A stretch of DNA of 64,000 bases, from the NCBI RefSeq assembly GCF_016862375.1, contig NZ_BOMV01000021.1, forward strand, positions 1 to 64,000. The letters run 5' to 3'. The notes below the pieces were generated by a model. It made no database searches. It had not been told where the DNA came from and saw only the letters and a program-made list of their open reading frames with translations. Origin of the DNA: Paractinoplanes rishiriensis (GTDB lineage Bacteria; Actinomycetota; Actinomycetes; Mycobacteriales; Micromonosporaceae). Positions 1 to 8,550 of the stretch are shown here, piece after piece. Every line of letters starts with the position of its first letter. Positions within the stretch are counted from its first letter, which is position 1. A program made the position numbers and the translations under genes.

Positions 1-2928
1 AAGGCGAACACCCAGACCCAACCCGACCCGGCCGACCAGGCAGCGGTCACGGCGGAGCCGGACACCCAGACCGAACCGGGACCGGCGGACAAAGCCGACA
101 GCTCGCCGAATCCGGACGTCCGGGACCGGCCGGAAGCGGTCGCGCCCGAGAGCGAGGCCGCCTCCGCGACGCCGGACCTCGCCGAGGATGGGACGAAGTC
201 CGACAAGGACGAAAAATCTGAAGAAGTCGAAGAGCCGGGCCGGTCAAAGGTGGTCGGCCCGGCCACGGACCAGCCGCTGCCGGACCCGCAGGACGACGCC
301 GAACCGGCGAAGCCCGCCGTTTCCGGCACACCGGGTCCGGTGAAGGGGACGGCCCAGGTGCCACCGGCGCCCGCCAAGGCGGTGGCCAGGGTGCCGCAGC
401 CGCCGGCCAAGGCCGCTGCTCAGGTGCCGCCGGCCGCGAAGGCCGCCGCCCAGGTGCCGCCGGCGGCCGCGAAGGGTTCGGCTCAGGTGCCGGCTAAGCC
501 GGCCGGGCAGCAGCCGCCTGCGGTGGCTCAATCCACGCCGACGGCTCCGGCGAAAGCCTCTGCTCAGGTTCCGCGGGCGCCCGCGGGGCCGGCGCCGGCC
601 AAACCGGGTGAGCCGAAAGCCAAGGCCAGCGCCCAGGTGCCCGCCAAGGCCAGCGCCCCGGTCCCGCCGGCCAAGGCGGTGCCGAAGGTCGTGGCCATGC
701 CGATCCGGGAACCGGACATCCGGCTGCCGGAGCCGGCCGCGCCCACCGGGTCGGACACGGCTGTCATCAAGCTGCCCGACAAGCCCCGGAAGGTGACCGG
801 CAAGGCTGCGCCCAAGGCGTTGGGCAAGGCCAAGCCGCAAGCCCCGCCCAAGAAGGAACCGCAGGCCAAGGTCGAGCAGGCACCGCTACGGCAGCCGGAC
901 ATCCGGCTGCCCGAACCGGCGCCCCCGACCGGCACCCAGACCGCGGTCATCACGGTGCCGGAAAAGACGGCGCCCGGAAAGCCGGAAAAGACAGCGGAAG
1001 AGACGGCCGCCAAGGCCAAGGCGACATCGCTGCTCGATCCGCCGAAACCGCCGCGGCCGCTGGACGCGCTCGAGCCCAAGGAGGAACGCCGGCAACGCCC
1101 GCGCGCCAGTGGGCTCGGGCAGGCACCGTGGATTCTGGCGCTGTCCAGCCTCGGCGTCGTGCTCGTCGCGCTCGCCTACGCCGGTGGCCGGTACGAGACG
1201 CCGTACGCGATCGCCGCGTACTGGGTCGGTCAGGTGGTGGTCTTCACGCCGGTGGTGGTCCGGGTGCTCAGCCGGCGCCTCGCCGGGGTGGCCGAAGGCA
1301 TCGTGCTGGTGCTCGGGCTCGCGCTCAACCAGTATCTGCTCAAGTGGTTCTACAGTCCGGACCAGTTCCGCTTCCCGGACGAACTGCAGCACTGGCTGGC
1401 CACGACGATCATCAACGACACCGGTGAGCTGTTCCAGCCGAACAACGCTCTGCCGCCCGCCGTGCACTTCCCGGGGCTGGCCGAGATGGGCGCGGGCGTC
1501 TCACAACTGACCGGGCTCTCGGTGTTCGCGTCCGGGATTCTGGTCGCGGGCGTGGCGCACCTGTGTTTCGTGGCGGCCCTGTTCGTGCTCGTGTTGCGGG
1601 CCAGCGGATCGCCGACCATCGCGGGAGTTTCCTGCGTGGTGTACGCGACCACGCTGCACTACCTGTTCTTCAACTCGATGTACCTGTACCAGACCGCCGC
1701 GCTGCCGTTCTTCATGATCACCATTTGGGCGGTACGGCGGTGGCGGTCCGGCGCGGGCTGGCCGTTCCTCGCGATCGCGGCCGTCGGCATCGGGCTCACC
1801 ACGGCCAGCCACCACGTGACGGCGTTCGCGCTGGTGGCGACGCTCGGGCTGCTCGGGGTCACCGAGTTCTTCGTGTCCCGGGGCTGGCCGTGGCGGGCGT
1901 TCATCGCGCCGGTCCTGGCCGTGCTGGTGGTGGCCGGCTGGATCCTGCTGGTGGCCCGGGACGTCATCCCCTACCTGGAAGCGCCTCTCGACCGGCTGCT
2001 GGCGACCGCCTCCACACTGATGACCGACCACCAGGACGCCGGTGCCGTCGCCACCGACGTGCCGCTCTGGCAGCTCGGCGTACAGGGCCTGGGTCTGGTC
2101 TTTTTGCTCGTGCTCTTTCTGGCGCTGGCCCGGGACACCATCGCCCGCGGCGAGCGCGACCCCTGGCGCTGGTCGATCCTGGCCGGCACCGTGGTCTTCT
2201 TCGCCGGCAACGGGGTGCGGTTCCTCGGCTCGGGCGGACCGGAGATCGCCGGCCGGCTCTCCACCTTCACCTATGTGCCGATCGCCGTGGTGGCCGCGAT
2301 CGCGCTGGTGCAGTCGCCCAAGCTCTTCCCGAAGAAGGACGCGCAGGGCAGGCGTTGGCTTGCGGTCTCACCGCTGCCGCCGGCCCGGCCGTCGGACCGG
2401 ACCTTCACGGTACGCCTGCTGGCCGGCTCCGCGGTCGTGACGTTGCTGATGATCGGCGCTCGCGTCGGCGGGTGGCCACCCTCGGCGCAGGTGCTGCCCG
2501 GACCGTATCTGGCCGCCGGATTCGAGCGCTCGGTGGACGCGTACGGGATCACCTCTGCTCTTTATCAGCGGAACACCCTGGGCCCGGGCAATCGCGTCGG
2601 CGGCGACATGGTGTCGATCTCGCTGGCCTCCACCTACGGCCGGCAGAACCCGGTGCGCGAGGTGGGCGAGCTGTACTACGCCGACATGTGGACCGACGCC
2701 GAGGCCGCCCGGGTGGCCGGCCTCCAGGTCGGCTACCTGGTGGTGGACGAGCGGCTGTCCGAGCACCTGCCGACCAACGGGCAGTACTTCGAGGGCGACC
2801 CGCGGGCCGGCCGGATCACCGAGCCGCTCACCCTCGGCCAGCTGCACAAGTTCGACTCGCTGCCGCTGGTGTCCAAGCTGTACGACAACGGCGTGATCCG
2901 GATCTACCAGATGGGGGCGTCGTCGTGA
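1..2928 (+). CDS. Large GT-C-like polytopic membrane protein, 5' end cut by window
   Basis: The reading frame is open from base 1, so the true start lies upstream and 975 codons are visible. The first ~360 residues are low-complexity and rich in Pro, Ala, Lys and Glu, with many AQVPPAA-like units. A ~30-residue block starting R(E/Q)PDIRLPEP occurs twice (from 706 and from 889). From about 1120 to 2460 there are roughly a dozen hydrophobic segments. An acidic motif, FPDELQHW, lies in a loop after the first segments, as in GT-C lipid-linked glycosyltransferases. The soluble C-terminus follows to the stop. The last four bases (GTGA) overlap the next gene, so the two are translationally coupled. 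The role in cell-surface glycan or polymer assembly is inferred from topology and motif only. The repeats may form a cytoplasmic or wall-spanning tail. Confidence 0.7.
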   Translation, partial: KANTQTQPDPADQAAVTAEPDTQTEPGPADKADSSPNPDVRDRPEAVAPESEAASATPDLAEDGTKSDKDEKSEEVEEPGRSKVVGPATDQPLPDPQDDAEPAKPAVSGTPGPVKGTAQVPPAPAKAVARVPQPPAKAAAQVPPAAKAAAQVPPAAAKGSAQVPAKPAGQQPPAVAQSTPTAPAKASAQVPRAPAGPAPAKPGEPKAKASAQVPAKASAPVPPAKAVPKVVAMPIREPDIRLPEPAAPTGSDTAVIKLPDKPRKVTGKAAPKALGKAKPQAPPKKEPQAKVEQAPLRQPDIRLPEPAPPTGTQTAVITVPEKTAPGKPEKTAEETAAKAKATSLLDPPKPPRPLDALEPKEERRQRPRASGLGQAPWILALSSLGVVLVALAYAGGRYETPYAIAAYWVGQVVVFTPVVVRVLSRRLAGVAEGIVLVLGLALNQYLLKWFYSPDQFRFPDELQHWLATTIINDTGELFQPNNALPPAVHFPGLAEMGAGVSQLTGLSVFASGILVAGVAHLCFVAALFVLVLRASGSPTIAGVSCVVYATTLHYLFFNSMYLYQTAALPFFMITIWAVRRWRSGAGWPFLAIAAVGIGLTTASHHVTAFALVATLGLLGVTEFFVSRGWPWRAFIAPVLAVLVVAGWILLVARDVIPYLEAPLDRLLATASTLMTDHQDAGAVATDVPLWQLGVQGLGLVFLLVLFLALARDTIARGERDPWRWSILAGTVVFFAGNGVRFLGSGGPEIAGRLSTFTYVPIAVVAAIALVQSPKLFPKKDAQGRRWLAVSPLPPARPSDRTFTVRLLAGSAVVTLLMIGARVGGWPPSAQVLPGPYLAAGFERSVDAYGITSALYQRNTLGPGNRVGGDMVSISLASTYGRQNPVREVGELYYADMWTDAEAARVAGLQVGYLVVDERLSEHLPTNGQYFEGDPRAGRITEPLTLGQLHKFDSLPLVSKLYDNGVIRIYQMGASS

Positions 2929-3764
2929 CCAGGAAGATGTCCGCCGTGCTGGCCGGCCTCACGCTCCTGGCCGGCGCCGGCGTGCTGACCGGCCCGGAGG
3001 TGCTGCGGATCGCGGGCGGCCTGGTGCTCGCATTCGTGCTGCCCGGCGTTGCACTGACCGCGGCCCTGTTCCGCAACCGGATCGCGCTCACCCCGGTCGA
3101 GCGGATCATGCTGGTGCCCGCGCTGAGCCTGGCCACCCTGGTGCTGGGCGGCCTGCTGGCCTGGGTGGCCGGCCTGCCGCTGGAGCGCGGAACCTGGCTA
3201 GGGGTCAGCGGCGTGATCACCATGCTCGCCCTGGCCACCATGCTGATCTGGCCGGTGGCCGCGCCGGTGAAGTCGCGCGGCCCGTCGAAGCTGCCGACGC
3301 CGACCGACGCCACCCTGATCCTGCCGGTCTTCCAGGCCCGCGAGGCCGCGGCCGCGGGCTGGTGGCGGCGACTGCTGCCGGCCCGCCCGCAGCACACGGT
3401 CCTGCCGCTGGTGCTGGCGGTGGCGATGCTGGGCGGGGCGAGCTGGTATTCGGTGCGCACCTCGGTGGACACCCACGACGTGACGGTGACCGAGCTGTCG
3501 GCCGCGCCGCCGTCGCCGGCCAACCCCCTGGGCGAGCGTTCGGTGGCGGTCTCGGCGAGCGGCCTGGCCGCGGGCGCCGGAGCGTACGCCCTGGTGGTGA
3601 CCTCACCGGTCGGCACCGAGTCGTCCCGGCAGGAGCTGACCGCCGGCTCAGACGGCCGGTGGAGCGGCAACGTGACCGTACCCGGCGGGGAGCGAACCAC
3701 GATCGGCCTGTACCGGGCCGGCGATTCACTCCCCTACCGCACGGTGATCGTCGCGGCCGGCTGA
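2925..3764 (+). CDS. Membrane protein coupled to the upstream GT-C-like gene (DUF1616-like)
   Basis: The GTG start overlaps the previous stop (GTGA, 2925-2928), giving 279 aa. Four hydrophobic helices occupy the first ~110 residues. A cytoplasmic loop follows, then one more helix near residue 165 (VLPLVLAVAMLGGASWYSV), and finally an exported ~90-residue beta-rich tail with alternating Ser/Thr/Val. This layout resembles the DUF1616-type partners found beside archaeal and actinobacterial surface-glycan genes, but I cannot confirm the family. Tight coupling suggests it works with the upstream membrane protein in surface polysaccharide assembly. The open frame extends far upstream, but that part is a shadow of the previous gene. 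Confidence 0.6.
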   Translation: MTRKMSAVLAGLTLLAGAGVLTGPEVLRIAGGLVLAFVLPGVALTAALFRNRIALTPVERIMLVPALSLATLVLGGLLAWVAGLPLERGTWLGVSGVITMLALATMLIWPVAAPVKSRGPSKLPTPTDATLILPVFQAREAAAAGWWRRLLPARPQHTVLPLVLAVAMLGGASWYSVRTSVDTHDVTVTELSAAPPSPANPLGERSVAVSASGLAAGAGAYALVVTSPVGTESSRQELTAGSDGRWSGNVTVPGGERTTIGLYRAGDSLPYRTVIVAAG

Positions 3765-3835
3765 GCGCCCTTGGCTACCGCAATGCGGCAGCCCAAGAAG
3801 TTGCCGCCCGGGTAACGGACGGTGCACCGGGGAAG

Positions 3836-4846
3836 TCAGCCGGCGGTGCTTTCGCGTACCACCAGACGGTGCTGGACCCGCACCTCGCGGGCCGGTCCGG
3901 CGGCCGGCGCGCCGGCGCCGAGCCGCTCGGCGAGCAGTTCCACGGCCAGGTTGGCGATCCGCACCGCGTCCGGCGCGACGGTGCTCAGCGTGGGGGTCGA
4001 GAACCGGCCGTCCTCGATGTCGTCGAACCCGATCACCGCCACGTCGCCGGGCACCGCGAGGCCCCGGGACAGCAGCGTGCGCAGGGCGCCGAGGGCGAGC
4101 AGGTCGTTGAAGCAGAAGACGGCGTCCGGCGGGTCGCCGGAGTCGAGCAGCCGGGCCATGGCGGCCGCGCCGTCGGCCCGGTGGAAACCCGCGACGGTGG
4201 CCTCGATGTCCGGGCCGGGAGGCAACCCGGCCTCGGCCAGCGCCGCCCGGTAACCGGCCAGGCGTTGATGCGCGGTCACCGCCGAGGGCGCGTCCTGCAC
4301 GCCGATCGCGGCGATCCGCCGCCGGCCGAGGTCGCACAGGTGCCGGGTGGCGTCGGCGGCGCCGGCGGTGTTGTCGATCGCCACGTGGTCGGCCGGCCCG
4401 TGCCAGACTCGCTCGCCGAGCAGCACCATCGGGATGTCGGTGCGGTGTTCGAGGTCCTCCCCCGCGAGCGCCAGCGGACTGAAGATCAGCCCGTCGATGG
4501 CGTGCCGGCGCAGGCCCGCGACCAGGTGGCGCTCGCGCTCCGCCTGCCCGTCGGTCTGGTCGATCAGCACGGTCCAGGACCGCCGCTCGGCGGCCTGCAC
4601 GATCAGCCCGGCGAGTTCGGCGAAGTATGGTGACTGGAGCTCCGGCACGGCCACCGCGATCACGCCCGAGCGGCCGCTGCGCAACTGGCGCGCGGCCAGG
4701 TTGGGCACGTAGCCGAGTGCCTCGATGGCGGCCTGCACGCGGGCGCGGGTGTCCGGGGCCACGTGCACATAACCGTTGACGACGTTGGAGACCGTCTTGA
4801 CGGAGACACCGGCCCGCGCGGCGACATCCTTCAGGCCGGGCGGCAC
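3836..4846 (-). CDS. LacI-family transcriptional regulator
   Basis: The 336-aa protein has an N-terminal LacI helix-turn-helix (DVAARAGVSVKTVSNVVNG, then hinge NLAARQLRSGRS) followed by a periplasmic-binding-protein-like effector domain. A carbohydrate ligand is therefore expected. I choose GTG 4846 because a -10-like TAGAGT (reverse strand, 4860-4855) ends 8 bases before it, typical of leaderless actinobacterial mRNAs. An in-frame ATG at 4873 would add nine residues and cover the palindrome CAACGTTG (4861-4868). The target is not obvious: there is no sugar transporter beside it, and the divergent neighbour is a secreted DUF4360 protein. Confidence 0.85.
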   Translation of the reverse strand: MPPGLKDVAARAGVSVKTVSNVVNGYVHVAPDTRARVQAAIEALGYVPNLAARQLRSGRSGVIAVAVPELQSPYFAELAGLIVQAAERRSWTVLIDQTDGQAERERHLVAGLRRHAIDGLIFSPLALAGEDLEHRTDIPMVLLGERVWHGPADHVAIDNTAGAADATRHLCDLGRRRIAAIGVQDAPSAVTAHQRLAGYRAALAEAGLPPGPDIEATVAGFHRADGAAAMARLLDSGDPPDAVFCFNDLLALGALRTLLSRGLAVPGDVAVIGFDDIEDGRFSTPTLSTVAPDAVRIANLAVELLAERLGAGAPAAGPAREVRVQHRLVVRESTAG

Positions 4847-4854
4847 GGTACAGG

Positions 4855-4868
4855 ACTCTACAACGTTG
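4855..4868 (-). promoter_or_regulatory. Promoter and likely LacI self-operator
   Basis: The palindrome CAACGTTG (4861-4868) has the central CG typical of LacI-family operators. It directly abuts a TANNNT -10 box (TAGAGT read on the reverse strand, 4860-4855). A repressor bound here would block transcription of the LacI gene, so autoregulation is inferred. The symmetry is only 8 bp, shorter than a usual full operator. Confidence 0.45.
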
Positions 4869-4967
4869 AACACCCGTCCCGGAGGTACGCCGTCACGGCC
4901 GCGCCGAACGCCATCCGGACGTGGTCATCACATTGTGCCCGGCGGCCGGCCCAGGTCGGGCCGGCGC

Positions 4968-4983
4968 ATTGACTACTATCAAT
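4968..4983 (+). promoter_or_regulatory. Inverted repeat with -10-like box before the DUF4360 gene
   Basis: ATTGA-CTACTA-TCAAT is an imperfect dyad that contains TACTAT (4974-4979), a good actinobacterial -10. The start codon is at 5015 with GGGAGG before it, leaving a leader of about 30 bases. The dyad could be an operator or simply symmetry of the promoter. Confidence 0.4.
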
Positions 4984-5014
4984 GCCTTGACCGGTTGCAC
5001 CGGGAGGCATCGTC

Positions 5015-5656
5015 ATGATCTCCATTTCGTCCGCCGCGCGCTGGGCCACGGTCCTGGCATCGACGCTCGCCCTCGGCGCTCCGCCCGCCCCGCCCGCCCC
5101 GCCCGCTCCGCCCACCCCGCCGCTGGTCGTGGACGTGCTGGCGATGAACGGCTCGGGCTGCCGGCCCGGCTCGGTGTTCGTGGTCATCCCGCCGGACAAC
5201 ACCGGCTTCGATCTCGCCTACGACACCTTCATGGCCAGCACCGACGGTGTGGTGGAGTTCCGGAAGTCCTGCCAGGTCACCCTCCAGGTCCATCCGCCCG
5301 AGGGCATGACCTACGCGCTGACCCGCACCGACTTCCGCGGCTTCGCCCACCTCGAACCGGACGTCACCGCCCGGTTGCGCACCCGCCACAACTTCGCCGG
5401 TACGGCACCGGGCCCCTTCTCCGCACACCCCTTCACCGGCCCGATGGACGACGACTGGCAGGTGACCGAGGTCATCGAGCCCGCCGACCAGGTCGTCGCC
5501 CCCTGCGGCGAGCAGCCCGCACTCACCGTCTGGTCCGAACTGACAGTCGTCGACGGCACCGCCTCCGACCAGACCAGCTGGATCACGTTGCAGGCACTCA
5601 GCTGGCCGGCCTTCTCGACGTTCCACCTCACCTGGAGCGAATGCCCGGCGCCATGA
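5015..5656 (+). CDS. Secreted DUF4360-family protein
   Basis: The 213-aa protein has a short signal peptide (TVLASTLALG), a Pro-rich linker (about four repeats of the APPAPP type), then a DUF4360-like beta domain. That domain is recognised by VLAMNGSGCRPGS near its start, PDNTGFDLAYD, KSCQV, and the ending LTWSEC. Four cysteines (GSGC, KSCQ, APCG, WSEC) probably form two disulfides. GGGAGG lies 9 bases before ATG. The function of DUF4360 proteins is not established; they are common secreted proteins of actinomycetes and fungi. The gene is divergent from the LacI regulator. Confidence 0.75.
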   Translation: MISISSAARWATVLASTLALGAPPAPPAPPAPPTPPLVVDVLAMNGSGCRPGSVFVVIPPDNTGFDLAYDTFMASTDGVVEFRKSCQVTLQVHPPEGMTYALTRTDFRGFAHLEPDVTARLRTRHNFAGTAPGPFSAHPFTGPMDDDWQVTEVIEPADQVVAPCGEQPALTVWSELTVVDGTASDQTSWITLQALSWPAFSTFHLTWSECPAP

Positions 5657-5754
5657 CCCCGGCCGACGCGCCCACCCACGGGTGCCGGTGGCCGCCGCGG
5701 ACAGCGACCTGACGTTCCTACTGCACCGCCCTAATGCACCGCTGCTGAAAACCG

Positions 5755-6219
5755 TCACCGGCCGGTCGCGCCGTCGATCTGTTCGCGGATTATGTCGGCG
5801 TGCCCGGCGTGCCGGCCGGTCTCCTCGATCAGGTGGGTCAGCAGCCAGCGCATTGACGGCGCTGACTTCGCATTCGGCACCGTCCGGCTCAGATCCTGGT
5901 ACGACTCGATGACCGCGTTAGCCTCGGTGACCGCCTGCCGATAACCGGCCAGCACGCCCTCGGCCGTCTCCTTCGCGGTCGGCTTGAAGGTGGCGGCCCA
6001 ACTGCGGACCTCGGCACCCAGGAAGTAGTACCGCTCGACGTACGTCAAATGTTTGATCAGCCCCAGCAGGCTGGTGCCGGACGGCACGGCCGGCGCCCGC
6101 ACCTCGGGTTCCGGCACGCCCTCGACCTTCGCCGCGATCGCGTCGCGCAGATAGTTGAGAAAGCCGGCCAGCGTCGTCTTCTCGTCGGCCTCGAGGCCCG
6201 GCGGCTTGCGGTCGGTCAC
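5755..6219 (-). CDS. DinB/DUF664-family protein (probable mycothiol-dependent enzyme)
   Basis: The 154-aa four-helix DinB-fold protein carries the DUF664 hallmarks: KHLTYVERYYF near the N-terminus and RHAGHADIIREQIDG at the C-terminus. Their histidines are expected to bind a metal. GTG 6219 is chosen because it overlaps the stop of the upstream glycosidase (GTGA, 6216-6219); the longer open frame has no support. DinB-like enzymes of actinobacteria often use mycothiol as co-substrate, but the substrate here is unknown. It is the last gene of a three-gene reverse operon. Confidence 0.75.
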   Translation of the reverse strand: MTDRKPPGLEADEKTTLAGFLNYLRDAIAAKVEGVPEPEVRAPAVPSGTSLLGLIKHLTYVERYYFLGAEVRSWAATFKPTAKETAEGVLAGYRQAVTEANAVIESYQDLSRTVPNAKSAPSMRWLLTHLIEETGRHAGHADIIREQIDGATGR

Positions 6220-7283
6220 CCGGCGAACCGCCTGCTCCGCGCCATCGCCTTGTACGTCGCCAGCGAGTGCGCATTCGTGTCCACCCGCCACGTCTCCGAA
6301 TAGTTCCGGTGCGTGTCGGTGTCGAACCAGCAGACCGCCGCGATGTTCGGCCTCGATGCCACGTACTTGCCGAACTGGGTGTTCCAGTCGCCCTTGGAAT
6401 TGCCGCCGTAGTCGACCGAGCCCACCTCGCTGATCATCATGGGCTTACGGGCCGCGTACTCCCGGTACAGTTCGTCGAACATCGTGGCCGGCCGCTCGCG
6501 GTGCAGGTTGTAACCGGAGATCGCCACCCAGTCCACGTGCTGGTCACCGGGATAATAGGCCTGGAACCGGTTGGCCGTGGTGTCCGGTTGCGAGTTCCAG
6601 TTGATGCTCCACACCCACGAGATGTTGTCGGCGCCCTCGTCCTTGAACAACTTCCGCAGGTATTTCCAGCACTCGACATACCCGGCCGGATTGTTGCCGT
6701 TCTTGGGACCGCTCCAGGCGTACCAGCTTCCGTTCATCTCCCAGCCCCAGCGCAGGAACTTGGGCTTACCGTCGCGGGCCAGCCGGCGCGCATTGGCCCG
6801 GATCAGCGAGTCGTGTTTCCCGCTCAGGATGTCGTCGTGATAGGTGCCGCGCCAGGACACCATCGGAATGGAGCCGGCCGGCGCGCCGTCCACACTGGCG
6901 GGCAGGCTGTCCGTCCAGGCGTAGAAGACATGGATGATTTTGTAGTCCCGGCCGAGCTGTTTCCTACGCAGGGCGACGGCCTCACGCAATGACATTCCCG
7001 ACAGTTCCAGGTACGCGCCCAGCATGGTCTTGTTGCTGTATCCGACCACCGGGCCGCCGCCGATTTTCACCGGTGCCGGGAGGGTTTTCGCGGGCGCGGG
7101 TGATGCGGACGCCGCGGCGGCGGACGGCTGCGGCGTGGGCGGGCTGCCGGTGGTCGCCGACCGGCCGCCGGTCAGCAGCCGGACCAGGCCGAGCCCACCG
7201 GCGGTCATCAGCACGGCGGCGGCGCCACCGGCAAGCGCGGCACGGCGGCTGACCAGTGACTCCGCCCGGTGGGTTGGGCTCAC
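6216..7283 (-). CDS. Glycoside hydrolase family 26-like enzyme (mannanase/glucanase type)
   Basis: The 355-aa protein has a twin-arginine or anchor-type N-terminus (VSRRAALAGG followed by a hydrophobic stretch), then a Ser/Pro/Ala linker and a TIM-barrel domain. The GH26 acid/base Glu is visible in FLRWGWEMNGSWYAW, and the nucleophile is probably the Glu of MMISEVGS. GTG 7283 overlaps the stop of the upstream deacetylase (7280-7283). The enzyme should be exported and cut a beta-linked polysaccharide. With the deacetylase next to it, it may process the cell's own exopolysaccharide rather than plant mannan. Confidence 0.8.
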   Translation of the reverse strand: MSPTHRAESLVSRRAALAGGAAAVLMTAGGLGLVRLLTGGRSATTGSPPTPQPSAAAASASPAPAKTLPAPVKIGGGPVVGYSNKTMLGAYLELSGMSLREAVALRRKQLGRDYKIIHVFYAWTDSLPASVDGAPAGSIPMVSWRGTYHDDILSGKHDSLIRANARRLARDGKPKFLRWGWEMNGSWYAWSGPKNGNNPAGYVECWKYLRKLFKDEGADNISWVWSINWNSQPDTTANRFQAYYPGDQHVDWVAISGYNLHRERPATMFDELYREYAARKPMMISEVGSVDYGGNSKGDWNTQFGKYVASRPNIAAVCWFDTDTHRNYSETWRVDTNAHSLATYKAMARSRRFAG

Positions 7284-8077
7284 GTGAGGTTCCAGCCGCC
7301 CGCGCGCGCGATCCGGCGCACCAGCCGCCACCCGGGCTGCGCGACCTGCTTGAGCCGGGACACCAGGCCGGTCTCGGCGGCCCCGACCAGGGCGACCAGA
7401 TCGCCGCCGGAGTGCCCGGGGGTGGGCTGGAACCGGGGCACCGCGAACCGCTTCTCGGCCGGCGTGTGCATCCGGCGGCCCACCTCGGTGGCGTTGTCGT
7501 GCCCGGTGCTGGCCACCACCCCGCGGACCCGGCGGCTGTGGTAGCCGTGCGGGTAGGCGAACGAGCGCACCTTGAGTTGCAGGCGCTGCTCGAGTTCCTC
7601 GTGGCTGCGCACCACCTCGCGGCGCAACTGGTCGGACGGCAGGACGTCCAGCGGGTGGTGGATCATGCCGTGGTTGCCGATCTCGACGCCGGCGGCCGCC
7701 ACCTCGGCCAGTTCGTCCCAGGTCAGCATCGGCCCGAAGGCGGGTGCCCAGCGGCCGAGCCAGCGGGCCTGGCTGCCGAGGTGGCCGACCGAGGCATAGA
7801 GGGTGGCGCCCGCGCCGGCCTTGCGGAGGGCGGGCACGCCGGCGGTGAGGAAGTCCCGGTAGCCGTCGTCGAAGGTGACCGCGAGCAGCTTGTCGGTGCT
7901 GCCGGCGTCCAGCAGGTCGAGTGCCTCGCTCAGCCCGACCAGCCGGTATCCCGCCTCGGTAAGCGCGTCCAACTGCTCCGCGAGCAGGCCCGGCGGCACG
8001 GCGAGGTCCCGCATCGGGCCCTCGACGGCCGACACGGAGTGGTACATCAGCGCCGGCATGGCGGTCCACACGGTCAC
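7280..8077 (-). CDS. Polysaccharide deacetylase (carbohydrate esterase 4)
   Basis: The 265-aa NodB-type domain is complete. Motif 1 is VTFDDGYRDF, with the catalytic and metal Asp residues. Motif 2 is NHGMIHHPL, with the metal histidines. Motif 3 is RSFAYPHGYHS. There is no signal peptide with the chosen GTG (8077), which follows AAGGA by 7 bases. The first gene of a three-gene operon with a GH26-like glycosidase and a DinB protein, all overlapping by GTGA. It likely removes N- or O-acetyl groups from a surface polysaccharide. An intracellular location would be odd for CE4, so export may use a different start or route. Confidence 0.8.
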   Translation of the reverse strand: MTVWTAMPALMYHSVSAVEGPMRDLAVPPGLLAEQLDALTEAGYRLVGLSEALDLLDAGSTDKLLAVTFDDGYRDFLTAGVPALRKAGAGATLYASVGHLGSQARWLGRWAPAFGPMLTWDELAEVAAAGVEIGNHGMIHHPLDVLPSDQLRREVVRSHEELEQRLQLKVRSFAYPHGYHSRRVRGVVASTGHDNATEVGRRMHTPAEKRFAVPRFQPTPGHSGGDLVALVGAAETGLVSRLKQVAQPGWRLVRRIARAGGWNLT

Positions 8078-8241
8078 GGGATCGTCCTTGTACGCCTCTG
8101 GTCCCTGTCGTCCCACGCTAGGCGGAACCCTCGTACGTATTGCGGGTTTTCTCCGTTTTTGGCCCTCTACCGAAAGTCATAGCCGCAGTTCCCGCTCCGG
8201 ACCGAGGCGCGCCACCACCCCGAACCGGAAGGCTGAAGGGT

Positions 8242-8481
8242 ATGTCACTTGATCAACTCCGGCTAGGTGAGGCGGCCGTCGAATCCGCTCTCGTGCTCGG
8301 CGTCAGCACCCTCCCGGCGGCCTGGCACGCGCTCGACTCGACGCTGGCGACGGTCTTCGCGGCGATGTGGCTGCTCCTGGCATCCGGCGTATATGCACTA
8401 CACGCCGTAACCTTCGACTGCTTCCGGCTCACTGGTCAGCGCCGCAGGAGGATTTTTTCGTTCACTCGCAGTGAGGAGTGA
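8242..8481 (+). CDS. Small membrane protein, unknown
   Basis: The 79-aa protein has an N-terminal amphipathic segment and two hydrophobic stretches (SALVLGVSTLPAAWHAL and TVFAAMWLLLASGVYAL), then a basic tail (GQRRRRIF). The sequence GAAGGCTGAAGGGT precedes ATG 8242 and supports it over an ATG 102 bases upstream. No family is recognised. It stands alone between the reverse deacetylase operon and the next forward gene. Confidence 0.5.
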   Translation: MSLDQLRLGEAAVESALVLGVSTLPAAWHALDSTLATVFAAMWLLLASGVYALHAVTFDCFRLTGQRRRRIFSFTRSEE

Positions 8482-8550
8482 ACCGTGGCGTCGCCGTCTT
8501 CGTAGTCCCGGTCAACGACGTTGGCGCTTCAACCACCGGGAGCGACGAAG

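Noticed and set aside
1563..2924. Forward open frame joined to the second gene
   Set aside because: It is a shadow of the first membrane protein; the GTGA overlap at 2925 marks the true start.
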